Shown one piece after another: positions 26,486-35,524 of a DNA stretch of 64,000 nucleotides. Position 1 is the stretch's first letter, and each line of letters begins with the position of its first letter. The notes under the pieces are model-generated. The model was not told the origin of the DNA and searched no databases. It saw nothing but the letters and a program-made list of their open reading frames with translations. A program made the position numbers and the translations under genes. Source of the stretch: Clostridiaceae bacterium (GTDB taxonomy: Bacteria > Bacillota > Clostridia > Lachnospirales > Lachnospiraceae); contig CABJBA010000002.1 in NCBI GenBank assembly GCA_902363735.1, positions 186,001 to 250,000 on the forward strand, read 5' to 3'.

Positions 26486-27010
26486 CTATGGCATTTGCTC
26501 AGGTGAGCAGAATACAACCACCTTGGAAGGGGTGGTAATAGCCGGAATGCTGCGTGTGGTAAACATGTAAAGGACTAAAAGATAATGATTCCCCGGCGGG
26601 TAGAAAAAGAACTGGCCATTGGAAAGCAGAATCTGAGTATCATAATTATTGGTCAGATTCAGTTTCAGGGTGTTGTCCGAGTTCACCAGGTTTTCGTCAA
26701 AGTAATCAAATACAGCCTGGCGCCCATCCGTATCCCGGACCAGTGCAATGGCTGTAAACTGCGGAGGATAAATGAGGGGAACAGGGGCCATGGTGTCATA
26801 AATGGCAACGATGGAATCACCGGATTTGAAAGTATGCTGCTCCAGAACGTAGGTCTGAGAATTGACGATTAAATTGACCTGCCCCAGACTCTGGCTCATC
26901 ATGGAAAGCATCAGAGAGCATTTGGCATTGTCATGGGAGGTCCTTAAGGGAGTAACGGAACTTACTGTTCCGTAAATAGAAGCATAACGTGTCATAGAAA
27001 CCTTCTGCAT
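26486..27010 (-). CDS. Conserved hypothetical protein (174 aa), beta-rich
   Basis: No family is recognised. The first 90 residues alternate hydrophobic and polar positions with an SIYGTVSSVTP start and SGDSIVAIYDTMAPVPLIYPPQFTAIALV, which resembles a small beta-barrel (OB-like) domain; the second part is also beta-rich. There is no signal peptide or membrane helix, so it is probably cytoplasmic. It starts with ATG at 27010 (a second ATG at 26995 is possible). It is convergent with the ABC operon and divergent from the L,D-transpeptidase gene, with no operon partner. Confidence 0.6.
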   Translation of the reverse strand: MQKVSMTRYASIYGTVSSVTPLRTSHDNAKCSLMLSMMSQSLGQVNLIVNSQTYVLEQHTFKSGDSIVAIYDTMAPVPLIYPPQFTAIALVRDTDGRQAVFDYFDENLVNSDNTLKLNLTNNYDTQILLSNGQFFFYPPGNHYLLVLYMFTTRSIPAITTPSKVVVFCSPEQMP

Positions 27011-27165
27011 TATTCTTTATCCTATCTTATGAAGACAGGAGGAGCCGTAATACAAATCGTAATAAAAAAGTCAAGAAATATACCATAAATATTTAGACAT
27101 ATTTTGCATATATACGTTATAATAAACTTTGATTATGAAAAGTATAGCAAAGAGGTAGGAAATTG

Positions 27166-28866
27166 ATGGAAAAGAGAGAACCGCGCAGCAGAAAGAAAAA
27201 AACGTTTGGCTTAAAGGGATGGGCAGCAGTATCCGGCATTACTGTGGCAGCGGCGGCATTGATCGGAACGTTGGTATACATACAAATAGGAAAACAATAT
27301 GAAACAGTATTTTTCCCCAATACAACCATCAATGGCATGGATGCTTCAAAAAAATCTGTGGATGAAGTAAAGGAGCTGATCTCCAGAGAAGCCCGCAGTT
27401 ACGTTTTATCAATCAGGGAAAGAGGGGGAAATGAGGAACAGATTAATGGAAGCGACATTGGCCTGGAACCTGTTTTTGACGGAAAGCTGGAGGCTGTTTT
27501 GTCAGAGCAGGAGCCTAATCAGTGGTTTCAGCACCGGAAGACACCTCAGACCTTTGACATAGATACTATGATCCAGTTTGACCAGGATAAATTTCGGGAA
27601 ATGATTGACCGCCTGCCCTGCTTTCAGGAAGAAGGAATAGAAAAACCTGAAAGTGCTTACATATCCGGCTATGAGACGGGAAGGGGATATACCATTGTGG
27701 CAGCAAAGGAAGGAAACCAGCTTGACCAGGAAAAAGCGGTGTCAGCTATTTCCCAGGCTGTTTTGGCCTTAAAGCCTGAAATTTCCTTAGAGGAAGCTGA
27801 GACCTATATGCGCCCTCAGGTCCCTACCGATGATCCGGAGCTGGTAAGCCGGGTACAGACCATGAACCAGTATACAGGAACCACCATAACCTATAACTTT
27901 GGAGGAGAAAAAACGGTTTTAGACGGCGATACCATTTCCCAGTGGATTAAAACAGGAGAGGATGGAAAGGTGTATTTAGACAGCGGAGCAGTAACTTCTT
28001 TTGTAAAGGGGCTGGCATCCAAGCGTGATACATATAACAAGGCTAAAACCTTAAAGACCTCTTACGCCCAGACGGTCAGGATCACAGGCGGCGTTTTCGG
28101 CTGGAGAATTGATCAGAGCGCTGAGGCAGATGAGCTGGCACAGCTGATCCGTTCGGGGCAGAGTCAGGAGAGAGAGCCGGTTTATAAGCAAAAGGGAGCC
28201 AGCCACGGAGAAACGGATTACGGCAATACTTATGTGGAAGTTAATCTCACTGCCCAACAGTTGTTTTTCTACAAGGATGGAAAACTTGTGGTAAAAACGG
28301 ATTTTGTATCAGGAAATGAGTCAAAGGGCTGGTCCACTCCGGCAGGAGTATATTCCATATCTTATAAAGAGCGGAATGCAACCTTAAAAGGAGAGAATTA
28401 CAGAACTCCCGTGTCTTACTGGATGCCATTTAACGGAAACATTGGTTTTCACGATGCATCCTGGCGAAACACCTTTGGCGGAACTATTTTTAAGACCGGA
28501 GGTTCCCATGGATGTGTTAACCTTCCTCCGGCATCAGCAAAGATTATTTTTGAAAATATAGCTTCTGGAGTTCCGGTTTTGTGTTATCATCTTCCGGGAA
28601 CAGAGTCAAAGGCAGCTTCAGGCGAAACAGCAAAGCCGGAAGAGACAAAGCCTGCTGAAACAAAGCCGTCACAGGGGACAACAGCGCCTGCCACAGAGGC
28701 TCCTAAGCCCACAACAAGTGCGCCTGTACCGACAACAGAAGCAGTGACTAAGGCCCCTGAGACAGAGCCTTCTACAAGTGCCTCTTCTCCTGAAAATCAG
28801 GAAAAAGGACCAGGCGCTTCCAGTAATACTGGAAAAAAGGAAGTAGGGCCGGGAGTGGTGCGCTGA
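27166..28866 (+). CDS. L,D-transpeptidase (YkuD) with VanW/PG-binding-4-type domain and Pro/Thr-rich tail
   Basis: 566 aa from the ATG at 27166. A basic N terminus and one membrane helix (about 20-40) anchor it outside the cell membrane. Residues about 55-330 resemble the putative peptidoglycan-binding domains found before YkuD domains. The catalytic domain follows at about 350-475, with the motif HDASW...GGSHGCVNLP holding catalytic His and Cys. The last 90 residues are a disordered Pro/Thr/Glu/Ser tail that can span or stick to the wall. It makes 3-3 cross-links in peptidoglycan. A small ORF follows 20 bp later. Confidence 0.9.
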   Translation: MEKREPRSRKKKTFGLKGWAAVSGITVAAAALIGTLVYIQIGKQYETVFFPNTTINGMDASKKSVDEVKELISREARSYVLSIRERGGNEEQINGSDIGLEPVFDGKLEAVLSEQEPNQWFQHRKTPQTFDIDTMIQFDQDKFREMIDRLPCFQEEGIEKPESAYISGYETGRGYTIVAAKEGNQLDQEKAVSAISQAVLALKPEISLEEAETYMRPQVPTDDPELVSRVQTMNQYTGTTITYNFGGEKTVLDGDTISQWIKTGEDGKVYLDSGAVTSFVKGLASKRDTYNKAKTLKTSYAQTVRITGGVFGWRIDQSAEADELAQLIRSGQSQEREPVYKQKGASHGETDYGNTYVEVNLTAQQLFFYKDGKLVVKTDFVSGNESKGWSTPAGVYSISYKERNATLKGENYRTPVSYWMPFNGNIGFHDASWRNTFGGTIFKTGGSHGCVNLPPASAKIIFENIASGVPVLCYHLPGTESKAASGETAKPEETKPAETKPSQGTTAPATEAPKPTTSAPVPTTEAVTKAPETEPSTSASSPENQEKGPGASSNTGKKEVGPGVVR

Positions 28867-28885
28867 TAAATGGGAGGAATGAAGG

Positions 28886-29158
28886 ATGTTGGTAAAAGAA
28901 AAGTTTGTACCCCTCCAGTTTTTTAAGAAAGAAGCTTATACTGGAAGCCGGAAGGGAATGCGTTACCGGGTGGCAAAAGCAGAAGACAGCCTTGAGGCTG
29001 TGGTTTATCCGGGGCCTTACTGCTATGAGGCAACAGAGGAAGAAAAGAAGACCAAAGCTGTCTTTCCTTTTTCAGATGAGGGACTTGGACTGGCGATAGA
29101 CTGGATTAATGGGCAGTATGAGGAACGAAAAAGCGTCTGGAATGCGGTAAGAAGATAG
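28886..29158 (+). CDS. Conserved hypothetical protein (90 aa)
   Basis: A good GGAGG-type site precedes the ATG. The sequence is mixed charged and aromatic (KFVPLQFFKKEAYTGSRKGM, VVYPGPYCYEATEEEKK, SDEGLGLAIDWINGQYEER) with no signal or membrane helix. No function is recognised. It is probably co-transcribed with the L,D-transpeptidase, and a terminator follows 28 bp after its stop. Confidence 0.65.
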   Translation: MLVKEKFVPLQFFKKEAYTGSRKGMRYRVAKAEDSLEAVVYPGPYCYEATEEEKKTKAVFPFSDEGLGLAIDWINGQYEERKSVWNAVRR

Positions 29159-29186
29159 AATATAAGCCGGTTATATAAAATGGATG

Positions 29187-29215
29187 CGGTGCAGCTCAAA
29201 TGCTGCGCCGTTTTT
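29187..29215 (+). terminator. Intrinsic terminator
   Basis: CGGTGCAGC (29187-29195) pairs with GCTGCGCCG (29202-29210) with one G-U pair, followed by TTTTT. Confidence 0.85.
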
Positions 29216-29378
29216 GCTTGGTAAAGATATTTACCCCTTTTCGAAACGTCTGAAATATGGTATGATAATTTATTATGAAAATAAAAAGCTGTCATCATAA
29301 TCGGATGGACTGCAGGAAGTGCAGCCCTTTTAGTGGAGAGGCATTTGATTGGAATGACTTACATGGAGGAAGAGAGAG

Positions 29379-31052
29379 ATGGAAGACATCAAAGAGGAAG
29401 TAATTTCCAAAAACTTTATTGAACAGGAGATAGACAGAGACCTTGCAGAAGGCGTTTACGAACATGTTCAGACCCGGTTTCCACCGGAGCCAAACGGCTA
29501 TCTGCACATCGGACATGCAAAGTCTATTTTGCTCAACTATGGCCTGGCTCAGAAGTATGGCGGAAAGTTCAACCTCCGTTTTGACGATACAAACCCCACA
29601 AAAGAGAAGACTGAATTTGTGGAATCCATTATGGAAGATGTAAAGTGGCTGGGTGCTGATTTTGAAGACCGTCTTTTCTTTGCGTCTGATTATTTCCAGA
29701 CCATGTATGACTGCGCTGTTCTTTTAATTAAGAAAGAGAAGGCATTTGTCTGTGATCTGACTGCGGAAGAAATCCGGGAGTACAGGGGAGATTTTAAGAC
29801 TCCGGGAAAGGAAAGTCCTTACAGAAGCCGAAGTGTGGAAGAAAATCTAAAACTGTTTGAAGAGATGAAGGAAGGCAGATACAAAGACGGGGAAAGAGTA
29901 CTCCGTGCCAAGATTGATATGGCCTCTCCCAATATCAACATGCGTGATCCGGTCATTTACCGTGTGGCTCACATGACCCATCACAATACCGGAGATCAGT
30001 GGTGCCTTTATCCCATGTATGATTTTGCCCATCCCATTGAGGATGCCATTGAAAAGATCACCCATTCCATCTGTACCCTGGAATTTGAGGATCACAGACC
30101 GCTGTATGAGTGGGTGGTAAATGAATGTGAATTTGAAAATCCTCCCCGCCAGATTGAATTTGCCAAGCTTTATCTTACCAATGTAGTGACCGGAAAGCGC
30201 TATATTAAAAAACTGGTGGAGGACAATATTGTAGACGGTTGGGATGATCCCCGCCTGGTTTCTATTGCAGCCTTAAGAAGACGGGGCTATACCCCCGAAG
30301 CTCTGCGCATGTTTGTCAATCTGGTAGGCGTATCAAAGGCTAACAGCTCGGTGGATTATGCCATGCTGGAATACTGCATCCGGGAAGACTTAAAACTGAA
30401 AAGGCCCAGAATTATGGCTATTTTAGACCCTATTAAGCTTGTGATTGATAATTACCCAGAAGATACCATAGAGTACTTAGACGTAGCCAATAACCTGGAG
30501 AATCCGGAACTTGGAGACAGAAAGGTTCCATTTGGAAAAGAGCTTTATATTGAAAGAGAAGACTTTATGGAAGAGCCTGTTAAGAAGTATTTCCGACTCT
30601 TCCCAGGCAATGAAGTACGGCTGATGAATGGTTATTTCGTAACCTGTACAGGCTGTGAAAAGGATGAGAACGGCAATGTGACCGTAGTTCACTGCACCTA
30701 TGATCCTGAGACAAAGAGCGGTTCCGGCTTTGAAGGCAGAAAGGTAAAGGGAACCATTCACTGGGTGGCTGCTTCTACTGCAGTGCAGGCAGAGTGCCGC
30801 TTATATGAAAACATTGTGGATGAGGAAAAAGGGAAGCTTAACGACGATGGAAGCTTAAATTTGAACCCCAATTCTCTGATCATCTTAAATAACTGTTATG
30901 TGGAGCCTGGACTTGAAGGCGCAAAGGCCTATGACAGCTTCCAGTTTGTCAGAAACGGCTTTTTCTGTATTGACTGCAAGGACAGCAGGCCGGAGCATCT
31001 TGTGTTTAACAGGATTGTTTCATTAAAGAGTTCATTTAAAATAACAAAATAA
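29379..31052 (+). CDS. glnS: Glutamine--tRNA ligase
   Basis: 557 aa class I synthetase charging tRNA-Gln in the cytoplasm. The class signature is clear: [17 protein letters not shown] (HIGH), [22 protein letters not shown]-like region ([15 protein letters not shown]) and [16 protein letters not shown], which is where the KMSKS-type loop (MSKRKL in E. coli) should be. Here that loop reads VTGKRY, retaining only the GKR core. The C-terminal anticodon-binding beta-barrels run to [11 protein letters not shown] start after GGAGGAAGAG. No T-box leader was found upstream. Confidence 0.94.
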   Translation: MEDIKEEVISKNFIEQEIDRDLAEGVYEHVQTRFPPEPNGYLHIGHAKSILLNYGLAQKYGGKFNLRFDDTNPTKEKTEFVESIMEDVKWLGADFEDRLFFASDYFQTMYDCAVLLIKKEKAFVCDLTAEEIREYRGDFKTPGKESPYRSRSVEENLKLFEEMKEGRYKDGERVLRAKIDMASPNINMRDPVIYRVAHMTHHNTGDQWCLYPMYDFAHPIEDAIEKITHSICTLEFEDHRPLYEWVVNECEFENPPRQIEFAKLYLTNVVTGKRYIKKLVEDNIVDGWDDPRLVSIAALRRRGYTPEALRMFVNLVGVSKANSSVDYAMLEYCIREDLKLKRPRIMAILDPIKLVIDNYPEDTIEYLDVANNLENPELGDRKVPFGKELYIEREDFMEEPVKKYFRLFPGNEVRLMNGYFVTCTGCEKDENGNVTVVHCTYDPETKSGSGFEGRKVKGTIHWVAASTAVQAECRLYENIVDEEKGKLNDDGSLNLNPNSLIILNNCYVEPGLEGAKAYDSFQFVRNGFFCIDCKDSRPEHLVFNRIVSLKSSFKITK

Positions 31053-31080
31053 CCGTAGCAGGCCAAGGCTTGTTAAGATA

Positions 31081-31123
31081 AGAAATGCTGCATGGCTTGG
31101 ACAAAAGGACGTGCGGCATTTCT
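31081..31123 (+). other. 12-bp stem-loop in the leader of the MocR-type regulator gene
   Basis: 31081-31092 (AGAAATGCTGCA) pairs fully with 31112-31123 (TGCGGCATTTCT) with one G-U pair and a 19-nt loop. No T-tract follows, so it is not a normal terminator. It lies about 40 bp before the start codon at 31164. Confidence 0.55.
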
Positions 31124-31163
31124 GCACCCTCAGGAGATGCAGCTGAAAAGGAGGCCTTTTCTC

Positions 31164-32588
31164 ATGGAGCTTATGATACCTTTAAGAAACTGTCCGGGCT
31201 GGCCTTATTACAGCCAGATTTACAGCTATATCAAGGAAGAAATCAAAAAGGGAAGCTTAAGACCTTCCACCCGACTTCCTTCCACCCGTCTGCTGGCTGA
31301 TCATTTAAAGGTAAGCCGCAGCACCACCCAGATGGCTTATGAGCAGCTTCTTTCAGAAGGATACATTGAATCAATACCCTGCAAAGGTTACTATGTCTGT
31401 ACCATTGATGGACTGGTTCACACCGGACAGGTACAGGGCGTGGGGATATCTTCCCCTGCAGGTCCTGCTTTTGGTGGAAAAAAGACGTCTTCCAGGAAAT
31501 GGAATGTGGATTTTTCTCCAAGAGGAATTGATCTGGAGGCATTTCCTTTTAACACCTGGAGAAAAATATCAAAAAACACTCTTGTAGACGATAATAAGGA
31601 GATGTTTGCAACAGGAGACCCTCAGGGAGAACAAAGCCTGAGGGAAGCCATCAGGATATACCTTCATTCTGCCAGAGGGGTAAATTGCCAGGCAGAGCAG
31701 ATTATTGTGGGAGCGGGAAGCGAATACCTGTTGATGCTGCTGTCCCAGATTCTGGGAACAGGGCAGGTCATTGCCATGGAAAATCCAACCTATAAACAGG
31801 CGTACCGGGTATTTGACAGTTTAAAATACCGGGTGGTTCCGGTTTCCATGGACCGGTGGGGAATGAATGTGGAACTTTTGGAGAAAAGCGGAGCCGATAT
31901 TGCCTATGTAATGCCTTCCCATCAATATCCTACGGGAATTGTCATGCCGGTGAAGCGGAGGCAGGAGCTTCTGGCATGGACTTATGAAAAAGATGGGCGA
32001 TATCTGATCGAGGATGATTATGACAGTGAATTCCGCTATAAAGGAAAGCCTATTCCTGCTCTCCAGGGATTAGATGGAAGAGAGCGTGTCATTTACTGCG
32101 GAACCTTTTCCAAATCCATTGCTCCAGCTATCCGTGTAAGCTATATGGTTTTACCGGGGCCTCTTCTTGACATCTACAGGGAACGGGTGAGTTTTTATGC
32201 CTCCACCGTATCCCGTATTGACCAGAACATTATTTACCAGTTCATGTCAGAGGGCCATTATGAACGCCATTTAAACCGGATGAGATCGGTTTACAAATCA
32301 AAGCATGACGTTCTCACTGCCGGACTTAAGTCCTTTGAAGATGATTTTACCATCAAAGGAGAGAACGCAGGACTTCATCTGCTTTTGACTGATAAAAGAG
32401 AAAGACCTGAAGAAATGCTGATCAAAAAAGCGGAAGAGGCAGGGGTAAGAGTTTACGGCATGTCGGGATATTTTATCCACAAAAAGCATAACACCTATCC
32501 ATCTACCGTTGTTCTTGGATTTGCCCGCCTTACGGAGAAGGAAATAAGGGAAGGGCTGGAGCTTTTGAAGCAGTCCTGGGATTTATGA
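31164..32588 (+). CDS. MocR/PdxR-type regulator: GntR helix-turn-helix fused to aminotransferase-like domain
   Basis: 474 aa from the ATG at 31164, which has AAGGAGG nine bases upstream; earlier in-frame starts lack a site. Residues about 10-75 are a GntR winged helix (YSQIYSYIKEEIKKGSLRPS, LADHLKVSRSTTQMAYEQLL). From about 110 a fold-type I PLP domain follows, with the PLP lysine in GTFSKSIAPAIRVSYMV and the RYLIEDDYDSEFRY aspartate motif. Such proteins sense pyridoxal phosphate or amino compounds and control vitamin B6 or amine genes. No pdx genes are adjacent, so the regulon is unknown. Confidence 0.9.
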   Translation: MELMIPLRNCPGWPYYSQIYSYIKEEIKKGSLRPSTRLPSTRLLADHLKVSRSTTQMAYEQLLSEGYIESIPCKGYYVCTIDGLVHTGQVQGVGISSPAGPAFGGKKTSSRKWNVDFSPRGIDLEAFPFNTWRKISKNTLVDDNKEMFATGDPQGEQSLREAIRIYLHSARGVNCQAEQIIVGAGSEYLLMLLSQILGTGQVIAMENPTYKQAYRVFDSLKYRVVPVSMDRWGMNVELLEKSGADIAYVMPSHQYPTGIVMPVKRRQELLAWTYEKDGRYLIEDDYDSEFRYKGKPIPALQGLDGRERVIYCGTFSKSIAPAIRVSYMVLPGPLLDIYRERVSFYASTVSRIDQNIIYQFMSEGHYERHLNRMRSVYKSKHDVLTAGLKSFEDDFTIKGENAGLHLLLTDKRERPEEMLIKKAEEAGVRVYGMSGYFIHKKHNTYPSTVVLGFARLTEKEIREGLELLKQSWDL

Positions 32589-32600
32589 GTAAGGTGAATT

Positions 32601-32634
32601 TGTCCGAAGGGCAAAGAGAAGACCCCTGGGGGTC
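32601..32634 (+). repeat. Single double-hairpin repeat of the window-wide family
   Basis: It contains CCGAAGGGCAAAGAGAAGAC followed by CCCCTGGGGGT. It matches the element upstream of the GerA gene (57240-57274) and the AGAGAAAGC-CCC junction of the tandem copies at 10.3 and 60.0 kb. It lies 16 bp before the next start codon, in sense orientation. Confidence 0.7.
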
Positions 32635-32649
32635 ATGAGGAGGGATTTT

Positions 32650-33465
32650 GTGAAGGAAAATAAACGAACTCTGGCGGCCATTGGGCTGAGCACTGTTTTA
32701 TTGCTTGTCCTGGGTGCTGCGGGAAGCGCAAAGAATGAGAAGGCTGCGCTGAAAAGAGAAAGTCAGAAGGAGACCTTTGCGGTTTCTGCAGCCAGGGAGG
32801 CTTTAGCTGAGATTTCTCTAACTCCGGAGGAAAAGGAATTTCTGGATCAGCTGACAGCGCAGATGGACAGCGGAGATTTAGAGGGAGCAGCCAGGACTTT
32901 AAGCGGCTATAAAATTCCGTGGAACGAATTTCCCTGTATGTATGACGGAACGGCCATGACGGCAGAAGTTTCTGAGGGAAAAGGGCTGGTATTTATAAAG
33001 GCATCCACAGTTTTTTACGGAGATTTTGAAGAAGGAAGTCCTCAAGGAAACTGTACGGCTCTTCAGGTTTTGGAGCTGGAAGAGGGGAAGCGTTATGATT
33101 ATTCCTTTGGAACCTGGGATAAGGGAAAGATGGCGGGAGAGGGAGAGAGCGGTTACAATTATTACGATGGAGTGACAGCAGATGTTACCAAGATGAATAT
33201 AAAAAAGGGCACATTTCAGGAGGATCTGATGGAGGGTGGAGTTACCTACACCAGTATCAATGCGGCAGGAGAAGAGACAATCTGGCAATTTCAAGTAAAT
33301 GGTGGAGTAATTGTTCCTGATGATAAGTGGATTATGGAAACGGATGGTTCAGGAGCTGCTGTTTACAGGCTTATGGCAGAGGGAGAAGAAGTTCATGCCT
33401 ACACCTTAAGCCAAAGTGCCATGGGAGAGAGCCGGTGGAAAAACATGATTGTCTATGAAAACTGA
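32650..33465 (+). CDS. Exported hypothetical protein with N-terminal membrane anchor (about 271 aa)
   Basis: The GTG at 32650 has AGGAGGG five bases upstream; an ATG at 32635 is the alternative but lies against the repeat. A basic start and a hydrophobic segment (TLAAIGLSTVLLLVLGAAG) act as signal anchor. The rest is extracytoplasmic, with an acidic helical part (LTPEEKEFLDQLTAQMDSGDL) and a beta-rich part with repeated G-x-[YF]-x-G-like strands, somewhat like MORN-type repeats (VFYGDFEEGSPQGN, YDYSFGTWDKGKMAGEGESG). No function is recognised. It is followed 21 bp later by an AraC regulator. Confidence 0.65.
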   Translation: MKENKRTLAAIGLSTVLLLVLGAAGSAKNEKAALKRESQKETFAVSAAREALAEISLTPEEKEFLDQLTAQMDSGDLEGAARTLSGYKIPWNEFPCMYDGTAMTAEVSEGKGLVFIKASTVFYGDFEEGSPQGNCTALQVLELEEGKRYDYSFGTWDKGKMAGEGESGYNYYDGVTADVTKMNIKKGTFQEDLMEGGVTYTSINAAGEETIWQFQVNGGVIVPDDKWIMETDGSGAAVYRLMAEGEEVHAYTLSQSAMGESRWKNMIVYEN

Positions 33466-33486
33466 ACGGCAGGAGGCTTATAAGGG

Positions 33487-34449
33487 GTGAACCAGGAGAT
33501 TATAGACCGTTTGGGAGTTATTACAGACGAGGAGCGGGAAATACTGGGAGGACGAACTGAGATTGACCGGAAGAGATACACGGAAGGGCAGGAACTGGTC
33601 ATTGACAGTAAAAAGATGCTGGACCATGGAAAGCTGATTTCCATAAGACCTCATACCCGGTTTGTTCATTTCCCAAAGCATAAGCACAATTATATTGAAG
33701 TAACTTATATGTGCGATGGGGAGACAATTCATATTATTGACGGAGAAAAGGTGGTTTTAAAAAAGGGGGAACTGCTGTTTTTAAACCAGCATGCCACCCA
33801 GGAAATTCTCCCGGCAGGGGAGAATGACATTGCGGTAAATTTCATTATTCTTCCCGAGTTTTTTGATACGGCCTTTGAAATGATGGGGGAAGAAGAAAAT
33901 CTGCTGAGAGATTTTCTGGTAGGCTGTCTTTGTTTTGATCCCCGCTATGCCAGCTATCTTCATTTTAAGGTGGCAGAGGCTTTGCCGGTGCAGAATCTTG
34001 TGGAAAACATGGTGTGGACCTTGCTTGGAGACCAGCCTAATAAAAGGAGTATCAATCAGATTACTATGGGGCTTATGTTTCTCCAGCTCATGCATTATAC
34101 AGATAAGATCAGCCATTCTTCTGAAAGTTTTGAACAGAAGCTGATTTTTCAGGTTCTGGCTTTTATTGATGAGAATTACAGGGAAGGGGAACTGACGAAT
34201 CTTGCCGGGGTTTTAGGATATAATATTTACTGGCTGAGCCGGGCCATTAAGCGGCTGACCGGGCGGACTTTTAAAGAACTTCTGCAAATTAAACGGTTAA
34301 ACCAGGCTTCTTTTCTTCTTTTAAATACCAGACTGACCGTGACGGATATTTCCATTGCTGTGGGATATGACAATACCAGTTATTTTCATCGGATTTTTCG
34401 GAAATATTATGGGGTTTCTCCTAAGGAATACAGAGATTCAGCTTCTTAG
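33487..34449 (+). CDS. AraC-family transcriptional regulator (candidate rhamnose-locus regulator)
   Basis: 320 aa, GTG start behind AGGAGG. The N-terminal cupin domain has HFPKHKHNYIEVTYMCDGE and VVLKKGELLFLNQHATQEI. The C-terminal 100 residues hold the AraC double helix-turn-helix (ELTNLAGVLGYNIYWLSRAI and TVTDISIAVGYDNTSYFHRIFRKYYG). If the 11-kb element at 34.9-46.0 kb is removed, this gene lies about 1.7 kb from rhaBMAD with only one small gene between, so it is a candidate rhamnose regulator. That link is inference from position. Confidence 0.88.
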   Translation: MNQEIIDRLGVITDEEREILGGRTEIDRKRYTEGQELVIDSKKMLDHGKLISIRPHTRFVHFPKHKHNYIEVTYMCDGETIHIIDGEKVVLKKGELLFLNQHATQEILPAGENDIAVNFIILPEFFDTAFEMMGEEENLLRDFLVGCLCFDPRYASYLHFKVAEALPVQNLVENMVWTLLGDQPNKRSINQITMGLMFLQLMHYTDKISHSSESFEQKLIFQVLAFIDENYREGELTNLAGVLGYNIYWLSRAIKRLTGRTFKELLQIKRLNQASFLLLNTRLTVTDISIAVGYDNTSYFHRIFRKYYGVSPKEYRDSAS

Positions 34450-34617
34450 GGATGAGGGAGAACGATTTTATAAATCTTTAAAATCATTGGATTTGATAAA
34501 AATTTTGTTTGAAAGGTTAATGAAAAAACAAGTTATAAAGTAATAAACAAACGGAACTTTACATATACTTGGTAATATATGGCTGATATAAAATATTTTA
34601 TAAAGGAGAGGACCATT

Positions 34618-34851
34618 ATGCCAAGAGGAGTAAGAAAAACACCGCTTGAAAAGCTTCAGGAAGAGTTGAAAGAGGTGCAGGAATCCATTCAGCAGTATAA
34701 AAACTGCCTTGTTACTTTAACCGAAAAAGAAAAAAACATTCAGGATAAAATGAAGCTGGAAGAATTTAAGGAAGTATCATCAATATTGGACGAGCATGAG
34801 ATGTCAATTATGGATTTAAAGGAATTGCTGATTTCATCAAAAGCAGAATAA
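34618..34851 (+). CDS. Small coiled-coil protein with PRGVRK N terminus (77 aa), host copy
   Basis: The ATG at 34618 has AAAGGAGAGG upstream; an in-frame ATG at 34579 has no site. The protein starts MPRGVRKTPLEKL, then forms a charged heptad-like helix (LQEELKEVQESIQQYKNCL) and ends with a conserved EEFKEVSSILDEHEM...LKELL segment. The basic start resembles an AT-hook-like DNA-contacting tip, but this is a guess. A paralogue sits 312 bp downstream inside the mobile element. The left attachment repeat lies 25 bp after its stop; the element has replaced its terminator. Confidence 0.75.
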   Translation: MPRGVRKTPLEKLQEELKEVQESIQQYKNCLVTLTEKEKNIQDKMKLEEFKEVSSILDEHEMSIMDLKELLISSKAE

Positions 34852-34876
34852 ATAAGCCTTCAGATGTTTGATGCAT

Positions 34877-34907
34877 CCGTGCAAATAAGGACGCAGTTTT
34901 AATTAAA
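34877..34907 (+). repeat. attL: left copy of 31-bp attachment repeat
   Basis: It is identical to 45988-46018 and contains the left arm and loop of a terminator whose right arm is missing here. Confidence 0.93.
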
Positions 34908-34947
34908 ATACGACATTATAAATTTGTATCACTAAAAAGCATAGATT

Positions 34948-35053
34948 ATATCGTATTTACGGGAAAAATATGAATCTGCATCTGCAAAATTTGTCATTCC
35001 ATATCGTATTATTTCGTTAGAAACCGTACTAGTTTGGGGCAGAATTTGGGGCA
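34948..35053. promoter_or_regulatory. Candidate integrase/Xis arm-type sites at the left end
   Basis: ATATCGTATT occurs at 34948-34957 and 35001-35010, with an inverted AATACGA at 34907-34913. TTTGGGGCA occurs at 35033-35041 and 35045-35053 (12-bp spacing). Related TGGGTCA and TGGGGCA lie at 45911-45917 and 45922-45928, just after the integrase gene. The rest of 34908-35163 has no gene. Confidence 0.55.
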
Positions 35054-35163
35054 AAATAATTACAATCAAAAATAATTAAGTATATGTTGTTTTGGTATTG
35101 TATATGACATTAAATATGTGATATACTCAATAATATCACAGAGCCATATGAGGAGGTCATCCA

Positions 35164-35409
35164 GTGCCAAGAGGAGTTCGCAAATCACCAACGGAAAGAC
35201 TTAAAGAAGAACTTGTCAAAACCAAAGAAGAAATTCAAAACTATAAAGACACCATAAAGTCACTTCAAGAAAAAGAGAAACAGCTTGAATCCGAGATACA
35301 AATAGAAGAACTCAAAGAAGTATCTTCTATCCTTGAAGAAAAGAACATGACCGTTGCAGAATTAAAAGAGTTTTTAAACGCAGCAGAAGCAAGTCCCAAA
35401 GATGAATAA
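35164..35409 (+). CDS. Small coiled-coil protein with PRGVRK N terminus (81 aa), element copy
   Basis: GTG start behind AGGAGGTC. It reads MPRGVRKSPTERLKEELVKT, then a charged helix, then EELKEVSSILEEKNMTVAELKEFL, and so matches the host gene at 34618 along its whole length (same start motif, same KEVSSIL block). It is the first gene inside the mobile element. Function is unknown; a DNA-binding or structural dimer is plausible from the basic tip plus coiled coil. Because the element destroyed the host terminator, read-through from the host copy could reach this gene. Confidence 0.75.
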   Translation: MPRGVRKSPTERLKEELVKTKEEIQNYKDTIKSLQEKEKQLESEIQIEELKEVSSILEEKNMTVAELKEFLNAAEASPKDE

Positions 35410-35464
35410 TGCAATAGGCCGGTTCCCTTTGTGGAATACGGTCTATTTTTTTTGATAAAAACCA

Positions 35465-35503
35465 GAACATATGTTTGATTTTCTTAGTGTAATATGATAT
35501 AGT
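35465..35503 (+). promoter_or_regulatory. SOS box overlapping the promoter of the lexA-like gene
   Basis: GAACATATGTTT (35465-35476) fits the Gram-positive LexA operator CGAACRNRYGTTYG at 13 of 14 positions when flanking bases are counted. It overlaps the -35 TTGATT (35475-35480), which is 17 bp from TATAGT (35498-35503). The site is 49 bp before the start codon. Confidence 0.8.
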
Positions 35504-35524
35504 ATTACAAGAGGTGGTGATGAC

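Noticed and set aside
29216..29378. T-box leader expected before glnS
   Set aside because: No AGGGTGGNACCGCG-like T-box sequence, specifier domain or terminator in this stretch; only a small hairpin around ctgcaggaagtgcag.
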